From assembly GCF_910591885.1 (NCBI RefSeq), contig NC_063286.1:3348001-3412000 (forward strand): 64,000 nt of DNA, written 5' to 3'. This DNA comes from Bombus terrestris (taxonomy: Eukaryota; Arthropoda; Insecta; Hymenoptera; Apidae). The notes below the pieces were generated by a model. The model did no database searches. It saw nothing but the letters and a program-made list of their open reading frames with translations, and had not been told where the DNA came from. A program made the translations under genes and the position numbers. Within the stretch, counting starts at the first letter, position 1. Every line of letters begins with the position of its first letter. Below, one piece after another: positions 13,036 to 27,158 of the stretch.

Positions 13036-16000
13036 TAAAAAATTCAAGAATTTGATAGCTAATAAATTAAACAATTTCCTCGCTAGTCTGTTAAAAGATT
13101 TATGGAATCCACAGTTTAAAATTAAAATTCCTCCAATTTTCTAAATTATCTTCCATTTATTTCGTAATTAATAATCTTCCGATTAACATCACACGGTACA
13201 CGTATTTGCCGATAGATAACCGAGATAATCAATCTATTAAAATTCTTCCGATAGTTTCAAAATATAGAAACCGTAAACTCGAGGAAGATCTAAAAACAAA
13301 GTTCATTTCCATCGGTGGAAGTATCTCTATCGGTAAAAATGATCTCGTTCAGACACGGCAAGGGCAACAATATTGAGGCTCGATAATACTTGCTGCTAGA
13401 CGCGGGGGTATAACGGAAGAAGACAATCATTTGTCAGGCTGAAGTGGACGCGAATGCGAACACGTTATCGCGGCTTTCTCCTGGTAATCTATCGCGTGTT
13501 CTTTAACAGAAAGAGATTTCTAGCGAAACGAAACTGACAATACGAATTCGTGTAGCATCAGCCGGGAAAGATTTCTGAAAGACGATGAATTTTTTACTGG
13601 GCGTGTCTCTCTAGTACATTTATCATATCTTGATACGACAAATAAATATCGAAAAAAACTGTAGCTTTTCTATCCTTATCCATAATTCTGTGAGATATTT
13701 TTCAATAATATTTATTTATTTATTTCTGTATATCTTCGATTAGTACGAAGATTGTTTACAAATCGGAACGATTTACAAACGATCCAATCTTACAGCTTGT
13801 TTATATCAGCTTGGAAACTAATTTAATAAAACCTATTCACGCGGAAAGTTTGAGAGTGTGGGTGGCGTGTGATTTTAATTAAAAAACTGGATGTTCGTCC
13901 TGGGACGACGCGGCGGAGTCGAGAGAGGGGGAAATATCTGTTTCGCCACACCGTTGCCAGGTCTCTCAATGTTTCAAATTAAACCCAGCAATAATTTCTA
14001 ATAAGCATCCACCACGAAGAGCTTCGAATTCTTCATTAAAATTCTTTCAGAAATAGGAAAATCCAGAAAATAGAAACAAAATAATGTACGTTCATTTTGC
14101 TTTCTCAAACAAACACGAAATCGAATATTCATCAACCGAGATCGGCTAGCACGATCTATAAGTCAGCCTAAAATTATTGGAATCTCGAGATGCCTAGGAT
14201 AAAAAAACGAGCAGTTCGTTTAACTGGCCACTCCATCCCCAACGAATTTATTTATCCAACCGGTTAAAGAGACGAACAGAAAGCGCGACACGTACGCGTT
14301 AAAAATAACTTTCATCGAACAACCTCTATTTCTCAGCACGAAAAAGAAAAAAAAAGAAACGAAGAAATCTGTGACAGTACTAAAAATGGCAAAAAATAGG
14401 TTAATTTCACTCATAGAAAGAAGCTTGCTTGGTCGTTCGATTTTCGACAAGCATTCGAGAATCGTCGACATGGTGCTGCACTCTGTGCCACCGACAAATT
14501 CATTTATCCTAACCTGCTTGCAAAAAGGATAAATAAAAACCGCGATATATCTCGTACATATCTAGCCACTCCCTGTTATTTACATATTCTTTACATATCT
14601 GGACAGACGTATATGCGATCCACGTAGCGGGACGCAAGTCTACGTTTCTATGTGCGTTTATACACACACAGGAAATGTGTGTACATCGTAGAGTATACAT
14701 AGGGAGATATATATATATATACAGATAGATATGTAGCTGTGAAGGTACACGAATACAGAAGAGGCAGGTTTCTGTAAGTAGCTAAGCAGAAAGTGTACAT
14801 AGGTATAGGCGGAGACGAGGGGTTGGCAGGCAGTCCAAAGCATCGAAAGGGGGTTGGAACGTGGTGGCAGTTGGTGGAAAAAGGGGAAGGGGAAGTTGCG
14901 ATTCCATCTGCCAGCCTGTCATTCTGATACTACGTAGAATGTCGGCTGTTGGCGGAGACGATCAATACATTGCAATCTATATAAAATGGCTGCAGTATCT
15001 GGAGCGTCGTGAATAAAACGCGGCTGTTCTATCTTGCTCTTTCACCCTCCCCCTCTCTTTCACTCTTCCTATCTCTCTTCATTTCGTCGTCATCGAAACG
15101 AAAACCTACATATCCGCACAGTGTCTTGGGTATCGAGCGATTTTTTTCCCTTTCTTCGCGAGCAAAAGGAGTTTCGAAAGAAGTGGAATCTGAAGATAAT
15201 GTTCCTTTCTTTCTTGTATTTTCTCGTATTTTAATTCCGAATGGAAATCATATGCGATTGAGATTATGAATTTTGTCTAATCTTAGTTACGTATATTCGA
15301 GAGACAGTCTTAATGCACGATAAGTAACGATTTAGAATTTTATTTATAAACGAGAAATAATTTAACAAAGAATATAATAAATGTCGATGATAGTGATAGC
15401 AAAGGGAATGTATAATAAATGGTTAGTAACTGTTTTATGAATCAAGCGACTAAAATAGAGAGGAAATCTTTGAGAAAGAGTTTTGATAAGAACTGTACAG
15501 AGACGTAACCTTTCGATTACGTGCAAAGGGATGGCAGCGTCTCTCTTCGTGGATTTTTTCTTTATGTAGATGCGAAAGAAACGAATTAAGAATGAAAAAT
15601 AATTGATCGTTCTGATGGACAATTGTTAGAATAAAAACATGCAGAATATTTAAAATGAAATATGAAGTTTCCGTATTAACGCTTTTGTTACGGAAAGACG
15701 TAGAAAAAAGGAAGCACGCGATGTGAATCAACATCGTGGCTCCACCTCGCAGATCCTTGGAGATTTAATACCGTTCGAGAGGTCACCGATAGGTGGTGTC
15801 AGCCATGTTATTTGTCTGTTTCACTTGGCGATTTTAGACGAATAAAAAATTGACAGGATAGGATAAAAATATTTTCATCTCGTCTTTTAACTACCCCGGA
15901 GGACGATACAAAAATTATTTACTTTTTCTGGAACGCTCTATATGTGATTTTTAATTCAGGGAAAAATATTTCATTAGTTCAGTCGATTATACTCGTCGAT

Positions 16001-19000
16001 AATAAACGAAAGTAACGAATCTGTCAAATCAAACTATTTATATAAACAAATCAAATTACTTATATATGCGCGTTTATTAAACTCTGGTATTTATCCAACA
16101 ATTATAGCAATGAAACTTTAATTAATCGATTACGCTAACAGCCGAATATTTTCAGGAAATTTAGAAGCGCTGCGATCAGTACGTGCCATCGATCAAACAT
16201 TTACGCCATGATTAAGAGAAAAAACAAGCAATTATAAACATCTATCAAACCGACTATCAAATACCAATATACAGCGATACACTTCATTTCATTCGAAACA
16301 AACAAATTACGGTATCGACGGTACATAACTAAGAACGCAGAACGTTAATTTCTCTTTTAATGATATTTTTACATTGCCATATATAATCCATGTTGTAGTA
16401 CTTACTTTGATAATGGAAAAAGTGGAAGGATCCATTCGACATGCACGTTGTTGCATTCGCGTGTGGCGGCGACACCGAGCAATCTAAGGGCGATTCGCAC
16501 GGTGCGACGGGAGCAACGACTCGCGATTAACGGCGAGTTTGGTTGAGCCAAGAGAAAGCAAGGAAATCCACGGCCACGAAAGAAACGAGACTCGAGAGTC
16601 GATGGACCGACTGCACGGGGTCCAGGTCGACGTAGAACTAACCCGGGTTTCGGGCAATAAAGGGGATCATTTTGAATCTGTGTGCTGAAATTTATGGTCC
16701 CCCACCAGCCTATGCCTGACTATAGGGCCGCGCAGTAAAGGACGGCTATTAATTTTACGTTTGTCGTGGCGAACGATTCCAGCTCCGAAGGACTTCTCTC
16801 TTCCACTGCCAAAAGATTGAACGTTCCAACAAATGTAAATTTAAGCATCGTTGCCGGGAAAAGTTCCACTGAAACTTAATATAATCATCGATCAATGAAA
16901 TCATAAGGGTACTTTCATACGTGTATAAAGGGTGATCAAGTTCTAGCTCCTTAACACCGGGCAGATCAATCAAAATGATTTATTAACAAACTAGAAAACG
17001 TACCCTTTCTATAAATACAACTATTTTATACTAACCTTCTTAACTAATTTATCTAACCTTCTCCAAATAGATTTTTCTTTTAATAATAAATGCCAAGATG
17101 TAACAGTACCGTCTAATGCACTGGAATTTGAAGAAACTGAATACAATATGATTTTTGTAAGGAAACAGTTCCAATTAGAATAAACTTGACTTAGAATAAA
17201 CCACAACAATACAGCAGTTGTTCTAATAAACAAATTATGTTTCTCATAGAAAATCCTTTGACGATTTAAAAAGGACGTTTACTTCATAAAACCAAACGAA
17301 CCACTTCTACAGTTTTAACAACCAATTGTCCAAATTGTTCCATCGTTGTCCAATTGTTGTATTCTTATTTTCAATGCCAAATCCACGTGGCCGTACCATC
17401 GACGTGATGATCCACTGTTCTTCCAATTCCAAGCTCTCTTGCTTTCTCAACAAACAAATTCTGTTAACAAAGAAACCATCACTGAGGTCGTCGTAAACTT
17501 GTTGGTAACTAAAGGATACGCGGATCAAGACGCGCACGCGTGCATCACCACGTATTACTGATCCTGGAGCACGCGGTCAAGGCTCGAGATGACGGAGTCT
17601 GGATCGCAGGTGATGTTGGCCGGTCGCCGATCACCGAGGTTATGCTGCAGGGAAACGCAGAAGGGTAGTATCGCGGGGAAATGATTTATGACTTTGGGGA
17701 CCAGGTAGGGCGCCATTCAGCATCAGCTTCCTTCTCTTCTTCCATCGTCCTTCCTCTCGGCTTCCCCTTCTGCATTAGACGGCTTCTCCCGTGTCAATGC
17801 GTTTTCAGTTCGCCTATTTGCGCAATACGAGCAAGATCCGACGGCTACAGCATCAACTTTCCACGAGTTCGCGAACGACCACGTGGATCCTCCTTAGCGA
17901 CGGATGAAGAATCGTCAGTGACGATTCGTTCATTCGCTGTTGCTTGAAAACTGGTCGACATCGGTTCGACCATGGTTTTGAATTTGTGGCGCGTTACCTC
18001 TTGTTTCCTGTGGCTTTTAAATGAAGCAGCATCTGAGGGTCCGAGCAAGACGAAGAGGTTTCAGGAAGTAGATTCTGAATTTATCGAGGTAAAGTTAGAA
18101 GACACTCTATTGTCCTGTGTCTTATGTAGAATCGATACATTGAGAAGAACTTTCGCATTCTCGTTCATTGAATTGACATGTTTACAGTAGAACTTCGTTT
18201 ATATGACTTCTATTTATCTGAAGTAAATTTCAGTGAACGTTCAATTGCATTCATTAAAAAAAAGTTCATTAAATTCAACTGTTTGTTTTGTTAATTAAAT
18301 TTACATGTATAAGCTTCATCTATTGATTCATCAGTTTGTCTACTGATAGGTTCATATAAACAGAGTGCTACCATAATTGTACTAAACCTGAGCAGGCAAA
18401 TTTTGTATATAAATTCCGAATCACAGTTGTCAAAAGAGTGCCTTGCCTGGCGAGAAATCAAGAAAAAGGAACAGCCCATCATTTTTCACCAGCGACCATG
18501 ACAAGCATCTCCATCCTTGCCAGCTTCCTTTATTTCCCAATATCTTTCCCCCTCTTTGTCAGCGTGGCTCTTAGCCCGATTTCTTTTTCGCCACGGTCAC
18601 ACTCGTGTTATTAGATCAACGAGATTTTATTAAAACCGCTGGTATGGCGCGCTGTTGCGGAAGGAGCAGCATTTCGTCGAGTCTGCTCGCTTATTGCATG
18701 CAAAGTGAAAAACTTGCTCATCGAGTTCACCATTATTACACGGTCTCGCGTGTGCGTAGCTTTCCTGATGATCCCCTCCACCTGATCCGCCCCTTTATTC
18801 CTCTTCGAACTTGTTCTTAGACGGACAGGACAGTCGGACGTCGCGCGTTACAAATTAAGTTACATAAATCCAGCGCGGCTACCCCTGCATTATGCATCGC
18901 GACCGCGATTCCCGAAGGCTAATTCCCTTGGCTCGCCAGGTAGAACAGCGTGCACATCTTCTTTTTGCCTTGTACGCCAAGCGGATTGGGATTCGAGCGG

Positions 19001-19480
19001 AATTGGCCGCGTTCGCGCCGCTCGAATTGCCTTTTTTGCTACTGGCCAACCGCTCTTTCGGATATTCGGAGCTGGACACTGACAACCGGCAGCGCGGTTC
19101 CAGTGTCCATTTCGACGCGAAGAAACGCGTGTTTCACCTTTTTAGCGGTAGGTTTAATTGTCTGCAGCACGCGTGTAAATAGGAGTGGAGAGAGGAACCT
19201 GTTAGGGATTGGAAATTTATTTCAATTTCTTTTTCTTTCATTGGAAAATCTCGTTTTAATTCTCACCTGACGAAGGCTGCGTGTCGTTATTTTAAGATTG
19301 ATACGAGGATCGCAGGAAAACACGTGATCGAGGTATTTTTGTTCATTTTCTTACCACTTAATCTTACTTTGTAATCAAACAGGAATATTGTAATATGAAT
19401 TGTGATTGGGGTTAGGTACAGCTGAAATTTGGTAAAAGTCAGAAATAACTGATAAATAATAAAACTGTTAAAACAAAATA
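13036..19480. other. non-coding; several GC-richer patches
   Basis: No exon is recognised in 6.4 kb. GC-richer patches occur at about 13.88-13.96, 14.80-14.95, 16.43-16.72, 17.55-17.95 and 18.48-19.15 kb. A short TA/GATA microsatellite lies at about 14707-14733. A TATATAAAATGG motif at 14980 has no initiator at the right distance. The open frames at 17681-17947 and 18892-19182 look accidental. Confidence 0.4.
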
Positions 19481-19679
19481 TTAAGTTGTCCAGAAAGTGT
19501 TTTTCTTTTACAGCGATGCATCTTTATACAAACAAGAAACCTAACCTGTCGAACGTTCTGGTCTTTATTTTGATAGAACAGAGTGGATCATACGTAATTC
19601 GATAAAATAATATAAAACGGAAAATGTTGCGCATCCATTATTTTCTTATAAAACGAAAGAAACTTTTCGGACGACCTAA
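19481..19679. mobile_element. mariner-type MITE, 199 bp
   Basis: The left end is TTAAGTTGTCCAGAAAGTGT and the right end is AACTTTTCGGACGACCTAA. TA dinucleotides flank both sides (19479-19480 and 19680-19681). The interior shares TAATTCGATAAAATAATATA with the other copies. It is uninterrupted, so it serves as the reference for the nested insertion at 36205. Confidence 0.85.
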
Positions 19680-20892
19680 TACATTTTTCACAGTATTTTA
19701 CAACAAACAAAGTACTTTAACCTCCTTCGATATTTGAATATCACGATAAACAATACATTCAAAACGTAACACAAGAATATAGCGTTATTTCTGTATTTAG
19801 AGGTAGCGTCACAATAGCTATTTATTCCTCGGATAAATCTATCACACCGTTCTGAGCTGAATCCTTATTGCACTTTCTCATATGGCTAGGGATAAAACAA
19901 AAGAATATCTTGAACCTATCGATTGAATCTATCGATTATATCTAGAACTATCTTCTAGTTACTATTTATTGTAACTAGCGCATCTGCATATAGATGGCGA
20001 GTGCGAACTCACATTGTCATTTTCAACATATAACGTAAAAATGAATAAATTTCAATAATACAGTTGATCCAGCTTCCGTCATCTGAGAATAAATTAAATA
20101 ACGCATGTGTATATAAGATTTGAAATCACATTATTTACAATACCTTACTATTTATATTTTACTACTTTTTCAACATCAAAACAAATTTGCTCGATGCGTT
20201 CTTTAAAATTACGTCAAGCCGAACTGTGAAAACTTTCTTCGAGGCAGTTACGTTAAAGTCGACCCGAATATCAAGAAGCTGCGATTAAAAGGAGACGGAA
20301 TCGTGGCTGGTGAATTGCTGGAGAAAATGGTATTCCAGGCTGGTACATCGACCGGCTACGATGCACTGGAATCGCCAAGGAAACGAAAAAAAGAGGCGGC
20401 GGGAAATGAGGGAAAAGACAGACGCGGTGTCAAGGTGGCGGGCAGCGGCAGGCAGCAGCAGCAGCAGCAGCTACCCCGAACGATCATCAATCATCAAGAG
20501 CGAGACAATCGAATAGCGCAGCCAACCGGCGAACAGCTGTCGCTTCGTTGAGCTCTAACCGTACACGTTACACGCTGCCAGCGTGTTTTCTGAAAAGTCC
20601 CGCAACGGGAAAATATCGTGTTCTGCGGCTTTCTTTCTCCTTGTTCATCGTCAGATATATTAATCACGATCTTTATCGAATCCCGAGACCATTCTGATAT
20701 CATCGAGAAAGGATTGAGTGGAGAACTGAAAGAAATATGGAACTCATAAAGGGTTAGGATTAAATAACGAGTTGTGGAGAAAATATCGCATGTAAAATGG
20801 AAGACAGATTGTCTAGTAGAAAACAAATATACTGGATGATATGAAATAAAAATCAGTAATGTGATATTATCGATAAAGAAGAAATTGACATA
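19680..20892. other. non-coding; CAG microsatellite at 20452-20471
   Basis: The only distinctive item is a run of CAG triplets, inside an 82-codon open frame (20303-20551). A glutamine run inside an otherwise unremarkable frame is weak evidence, so I do not call a gene. Confidence 0.4.
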
Positions 20893-20932
20893 TTAGGTTA
20901 GCAATTAAGTTGGCACTTAGTTGCCAACCCAA
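20893..20932. mobile_element. minimal mariner-type MITE, 40 bp
   Basis: Only the two terminal repeats survive: TTAGGTTAGCAATTAAGT joined almost directly to ACTTAGTTGCCAACCCAA, flanked by TA (20891-20892, 20933-20934). It looks like an internally deleted member of the 75-81 bp hairpin family. Confidence 0.75.
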
Positions 20933-23311
20933 TAAAAAAATATCGTATATAAAATATAAGACAGCTTGGCTATTCGAGAATAAAAATACAAGTGGTGAAG
21001 CAGAAATATGATTACCGTGATATTGTGAGAATGAATTTATAGAGAAACGAAAGAAATATGCTTATAAGTTTGTAAGCAGTTGACTAAATAACCATTTAAA
21101 GAGAAACATCATATGCAAAGTATAGAAGAGTTTGACTATTGGAAAATAGAAATAGTACTGCAGAAATGTTTAGTCGATTTATCTAATAAAGGAGGAGGAA
21201 ATATTTCATAAGTGGGAGGAAGTGTCACGCACGGTCCGCATTTCAAGGAGGCCTCCGATCCTCTTCGCATCATATTGTAACGCCACCATCAGATTTCAGC
21301 GCCATCCCCGCGCGCTATATTGCCTGCTACGTTTCATAAATAACTCTCATATTACGAAAGAATACAATTTCAATATTACATCCGATGGATACGCCAATAT
21401 TGCTCGGACCCATGATAGATAGACGAGCGTTATTGTCTTTAGAAAAACATAACCATTTATTTTAGAAATCTAGAATAATACTGAAATCGTGGAACGATAT
21501 TTCGTCGCTAACACGGCGCGCCAGATAAATCTGCGCGCTCTGATCACGCTCGTAAAAATTGAGCAAATTATTTTTTAAATTTTATTGCGCAATTTTTTCG
21601 ATATTATCGAAATATTATTTGGCTCGTTCTTTCCCTTCTTTCGTTATTTATAAGGACGATTAAAGATTTTTCATTTGAAAGAGGCTTATTAAGGAATCCT
21701 TGCGAGATGGGATGAAAGCGCGGGAATTCCGAATGCAATTTTCACTCGAGGGACAAATGCTTACGAATGTTCGTGGAAAATTCGACGAAAAGGGGAAAGT
21801 GGAATGATAGGTGTCTGTGGGACAGAGCGAAAATATGAACGCGGGAACCAAAATTATATTAATAACGCCGTGCTTTCATCCCTCGAACTGACGCGGTGAC
21901 GTCTCCGTCGCCTTTTAATTAAATTTTCGTGCGTTTTATACCGCTTGTCGCGATGTCACGCTGTTATTTTTCCTCCACTTCCAAAGAAACTTCTGAGATG
22001 GACGCTTAATGCGGATCTTTTGTCGCGTTTATTTTTTGCAACGAAGAGAAGAACGGAATTGCATTAACATTTCATTAATGTGTTTTTGGTGGCTGGTTCA
22101 TCTAGGAACAATAGGGAAAACTAGGAAAAACTCGAAGTTTTCTATGAATCTAATGCTGGTAAGGTAGATTTCTTGGCTGGATCTTAAGTGGGAAAAGACC
22201 CGTTAGTACAAGATTGTCCATGATAGGTGGCGTATAAGATACTTTTGTATCCTCTTAATTTCTTACGTCATTTTTGAAATAGTAATTCCTTGGATTTTGC
22301 TCGATTTCAAGCAATTATAGCTATTTCGGAAAACTGTTAATCTTCCAAGTAACATTACTCGATAGTGGAGTGATTTTATGATTAAACGTGATTAACACAG
22401 AATTATAAATTTAGTTCTCGGCATCTTTCTAATGATATACAAGATATTTCGCAAAATTATAAATTTACCTCTCGACATTTCTGTTGTTATAGTACAAAAT
22501 GTTAACCTCAAAGAAATTCTGATACAGACGAAGAACTATAAACGACCAAACAAGACTCGCCTCCAAATTTGCCAAGACATCTCAACATATTCAATATCGA
22601 GACACTTCTCACCCACTATAAAGAAACTTTAAGAAAGAGAAAAGAGAGAAAGACAAAGAAAAAGTAAAATCACGAAGCTGAAAGCATATTAATAAATCTT
22701 ACAAGGGCTATCTCTTAAAGTTCATCCCCCGTTACATTCTCCCGAAACATTAAAGGGGAACGAAAATGAGCAAAAATCTGAAGAATCAATCGAAACGTCT
22801 CTCGATAGTGTTGGAATTTTTCGATTGTCCGAAAAAGAAAAAGAAGTTAAAAAGTGAAAAAGTTACACCTCCAAATTCCTTCCGCGTGTGTTCACATTTT
22901 TAACGTTAATACAGTTTGCAATGAAGAAGCGAGGGTGTTGCTCCAAGATTGATATCTTCGTAACACGATTATCAGCGAAGGCGTAGACGTAGCCAGTCAA
23001 AAGTAGCAAGCAGAGACGGGAGGGTTGTCACCCTTGTCTCTCCCCGAGCAGCGTGAGAAGCCAGCCATCTTGAATGATGTATGGCGCCGGTTACGAGGTC
23101 GACTGAGCGGCCATCACTCAACGCTGAGCTCCACGGCTTTTGGGGACACGCGTCCTCGGGACTCTCGTTCTGTCCGCTCCTCTCTGGCCTTCTGTCTGTC
23201 GATGTTCACGGTAACTGTGACTTTGTCTAACTCTTTGCCAAACTCATTCATTTTTTGTTCCCCGCTTCCGTTTCTTTTTTCCTTTCTTTTCCTTGATAAA
23301 TCGATATCGTA
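20933..23311. other. non-coding, no gene seen
   Basis: GC-richer patches at about 21.22-21.33 and 22.98-23.27 kb are separated by AT-rich DNA. No exon, repeat array or RNA gene recognised. Confidence 0.4.
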
Positions 23312-23392
23312 TTTGGTTGGCAACTATGTGATTGCGGATTTTGTCGTTATCACCTAATGACAATATCCGCAATCACTTAGTTGCCAACCTAA
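23312..23392. mobile_element. mariner-type hairpin MITE, 81 bp
   Basis: Terminal repeats TTTGGTTGGCAACTATGTGA and TCACTTAGTTGCCAACCTAA, flanked by TA (23310-23311, 23393-23394). Both arms extend inward with TTGCGGATTTTGTC-like sequence, so the element can fold into one long hairpin. Confidence 0.85.
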
Positions 23393-25501
23393 TATTTCGC
23401 AGAATTTTCAGCCTAGACGATTCAAAGAACATTTGTTTTGAAATGAGCAAAATTGAATAATATATCTGACGAAGATTATAGTTATAATGGAGATGTCCAT
23501 GCAGGTAAAATGTTTCTATTATTAATTTTACGATAAAAGTAAATTAAAACGAGGAAGAATTACATGTTCGTTCGATAAAAAATTAACAATTCATTGTTAT
23601 TAAAAACTTAAAGATTGCTAAAACATAATAAAATTATATTAAATAAATTAAAATTAATATTAATATTAATATTAATATAATATTATATAATATTATATAA
23701 TATTAATATTATATAATATATTATAATATTATATTTTAATATTATATAATATTATATTATATAATATTAATATTAATATTATTATATAATATAATTATGT
23801 AATATTATATAATATTAATATTAATTTAATATTAATTAAAATTAATATTAATATTAATATAAATTAAAATTAAATAAATATAATAAAATTATATAAACAA
23901 GAAACATTAGAGGAAAATAATTTAAGAAATTAGATTGATTTCAGTGTGGTATTTTTGAAAATAAAGTACCATACCATAGAAAATAGCACTTCGCAGGTTG
24001 AGTACTAGTAACGTGACGTGGATTTTCTTTCGATGGTGTAGCTGGTATAAAACACAAAACAATTCGGGGAATAGCCGATATACGTATCAAATAATCAAAT
24101 TAATTTTTATGAAACAAACAGTAAGTTTACTGGAAGTATAAAGGAAACGTAATACTAGAAATTATTTATATTACTTTTTTACTAAAATTTATAGTTTTTA
24201 GAATAAATGCCAATCTTTTATTTTACAGGCCGAGTATATACGTCAACCGCACCGAAGTCGTTTTGGATTGACGTGTATACACGTCGAACGCAGCTAACAT
24301 GGTTAAGTAACTAGAAATGTATAGAACGTACGTAATATGTGTGAATGTACAAACACGTAAAGTATCTGGTTTGTAATATTTGGAATATGAAATCTGTATT
24401 TACATTCCATTTCTTTAGTTTTGCATTTTTACAAATCAGAATTTACATAAACACAAGTATAGTTATAATATACCTATAGACATTAGCGTTCAATTTTAAA
24501 ATAACTTCGTGTGTTTCATTTTTGAAAGGAAGTCTCCAATAATAATGAAGTCCATGACAATTCTGGATCTTAATCGCCGAAATAAACGTATAGGAACACT
24601 TAGATTAAGCTTCGAATTGATATTAAAATAGTTTCAGATTTATTTAATATGTGATTGACAAGATCTTCGTTGATATACATTTGCACGCGTCTCGGCACTC
24701 TCGTTGTCCCACCATCTTCCCTACCGCGCTACCAACGGAACAGTTGCATTCAGCTGCTTTATCAGACGCTGTGTACGTACGTGCTTCACACACTCATACT
24801 CGTATATGTATGTCACTACACTCGGCTAATCTAACCTAGCACACAAAATTACAGATATCTCAATAATGTTACTATTTCTTTTTCAGATATGATTGTTAAT
24901 AAGTGTGAAATATCATTGAGATTGAAAATTACACGAGTTTAGAATATGTGTGAAACATTCGTTCTGGATGTTTCCCAAGAACCACATAGACTTGTTTGCG
25001 CATGAGTTTATGGCGTCGTCATTTATGAGGTGATCATTACCTATCATAACATAGATTGTTATCTGCCGTTAGAAGCATACACAATTGTATGATCATGCCT
25101 TTCGTCCCTTTCTATTATGCATCCTTCAAATCTGACAGGAATTAACTCACTGAAATTAATACTTTGCCTACGTCGAAACTCTGTTTATCTCCAACGTTTT
25201 TTTGTTCTTAGCTTTTGCGTCCCCAATTTTTTGTACCTTCGCCATAGCATGTCTAGCCGATGAAAGTTTTGTCACGTAGGCAACTTTCGACGAACAGACA
25301 CGTTAATATATTTTCATTTTCGATTATTAAGTCTATTCGAATTCCACACATTACTCAATTATAATTAATATAAATATTGTAATCAAAATGATATTATTTC
25401 TCAGATAGGTATAAGTATTGTTTTGAATGATTTTAATATTATTATTTACAGGTCATTGTAGCATTTCAAATCTGACACTTAAGAACTTGCAAGTCGAAGT
25501 A
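23393..25501. other. non-coding; extreme AT-rich tract at 23.64-23.89 kb
   Basis: About 240 bp consist almost only of AATATTAATATT-type self-complementary steps. The rest is ordinary AT-rich DNA with no recognised exon. Confidence 0.55.
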
Positions 25502-25706
25502 TTAGGTTGTCTGAAAAGTTTCTCTCCTTTTAGAAGCAAATAATAAACGCATAATGTTTATTGTTTTATATTAGTTTATTGAATTAGGCACAAACGTAAT
25601 AATAGAAATAGAACGAATAGATCATACCTAATTCAATAAAATAATATAAAACAGAAATTGGTCTTCGTCTATTATCATCTTATTAAACAATTTTCAGGTA
25701 ACCTAA
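25502..25706. mobile_element. mariner-type MITE, 205 bp
   Basis: The left end TTAGGTTGTCTGAAAAGTTT and the degenerate right end ATTTTCAGGTAACCTAA are flanked by TA. The interior resembles the 52812 and 53215 copies, with an inner palindrome around TTTATTGAATTAGGCACAAA. Confidence 0.8.
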
Positions 25707-26491
25707 TATGATGAGAATAAATTGCAGTAGCTGGTCGATATTTACAATTAAAAGTCAGAGCGTTAAGGGTTAAGAGTTTCATTATAATTTCACAACCATA
25801 CTTTGTCCAACGTTGTATTTCATACAATTGCTAAGCCGTGTTCGCCAATTTTGACAAAACTCGAGATACATGTCGAGCAACCGTCACTTGTCGTAACAAT
25901 ACCATTGAAAAAACTATTCGAAGCAAGTTCGACACGACTGGAAATTGGGAAATAGAAGAAGCGGAAGAAGAGAAAGTAGCGAATCGAACAGGACGGGACG
26001 TAGAAATTGATGGGCATTTGCGAGAGCGAGTACGATGGCCGCGTTCTAGCGTGGCATATTCGTGTATGCGTAACGAAAAACGGTCACCGTTTCCATATGA
26101 CGGGCCGTCAATGACAGTAGCCTGTAATCAATAACCGCATCAAGCTTACACACATAGCTCCACACGTTCCTCCCAGAACCCAGAACCATTCTACGTCCCC
26201 CTCCTCCCATCTTCTTTCGTTTCGTTCCCCTATCGGCGTATTTAATATGCAATAGCCCATTTACCCCATTGAATACCCCGCCAGATCCACTCGAGGGACG
26301 CCTTGCGACCCACATTTCTCCGATCCTACGCCTCCACCCTCCTCTCACCTAAACTCGTACGAACTTCCGTCTAAGATTGCTACTCTGAGGAAGAAATTAG
26401 GGACAGAACGTATGAAACAACTTGTGATCACTTGGTTACATTAATTAGGGTATGAAGAACGTTCAAGTCGGGTGAATTTGAGTTTTATTAA
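25707..26491. other. non-coding, no gene seen
   Basis: Contains overlapping open frames on both strands (25838-26134 and 26046-26348) in a GC-richer patch. Neither resembles a known protein. Confidence 0.4.
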
Positions 26492-27158
26492 GACTTTGAC
26501 TACCACGTGGTCATTGGTGACAGGAACGCTTCAACTTCTTACAATTGTAAAAATTGTACGAAAAATGACAGTTAGAGCATTTTCAATATAACCGATAAAT
26601 AGAAGACATCTTGAAATAAAAAGTGCCCCATTTGACAATTAAATATTTTTATTAAAACATCAATAAAATGAAAATGAGGACAAATCTTGCATCTAACTGT
26701 GCACTGTGTTTGCATCCATATCTTTGAATGGTAATCTACGAATATTATTATAAACACACCTTAGAAAATATAATAAGTAAATATTGCTTTATGATCATAT
26801 AATTGAGGTTAGAAATGTAAACATACCTTACTGTTATATATAGCATGAGCAAATACTGTTTACTAATATCTTCTACACGTTCACCAATATATTCTGCACG
26901 TTTTGCTTACGACGAAACAACGAATGCGAATGGTTTGTTGAAATAGACGAAGCCTTGTTATGATATGTCGATATCAACTGCTACCAAGGCGCCATGATGG
27001 TCACCCGTGACCACCAATAAGATAAACGGTCCATTGGGAAAAGATGTTGTCTTACATCATCAATTTATTATTACTTTGCCATTATATGCTTTGAATAATA
27101 AAAATACTCCCGTGGCGTCCTCAGCAAAATATGTGATTTCAGCGTGGCAGTCAAAGTG
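26492..27158 (-). mobile_element. piggyBac-type non-autonomous element, copy A
   Basis: The ends are GACTTTGACTACCACGTGG and GCGTGGCAGTCAAAGTG, with TTAA on both sides (26488-26491 and 27159-27162), the hallmark of piggyBac insertion. It carries a patch near 26670-26710 that, read on the minus strand, gives a CxxxxCxxC-like string. This may be a relic of the transposase C-terminal cysteine-rich domain. Paralogues are at 41314, 51066 and 63091. Confidence 0.7.

Noticed and set aside
20303..20551. Glutamine-run open frame as a gene
   Set aside because: The CAG run alone creates the look of a coding region. The rest has no recognisable features.
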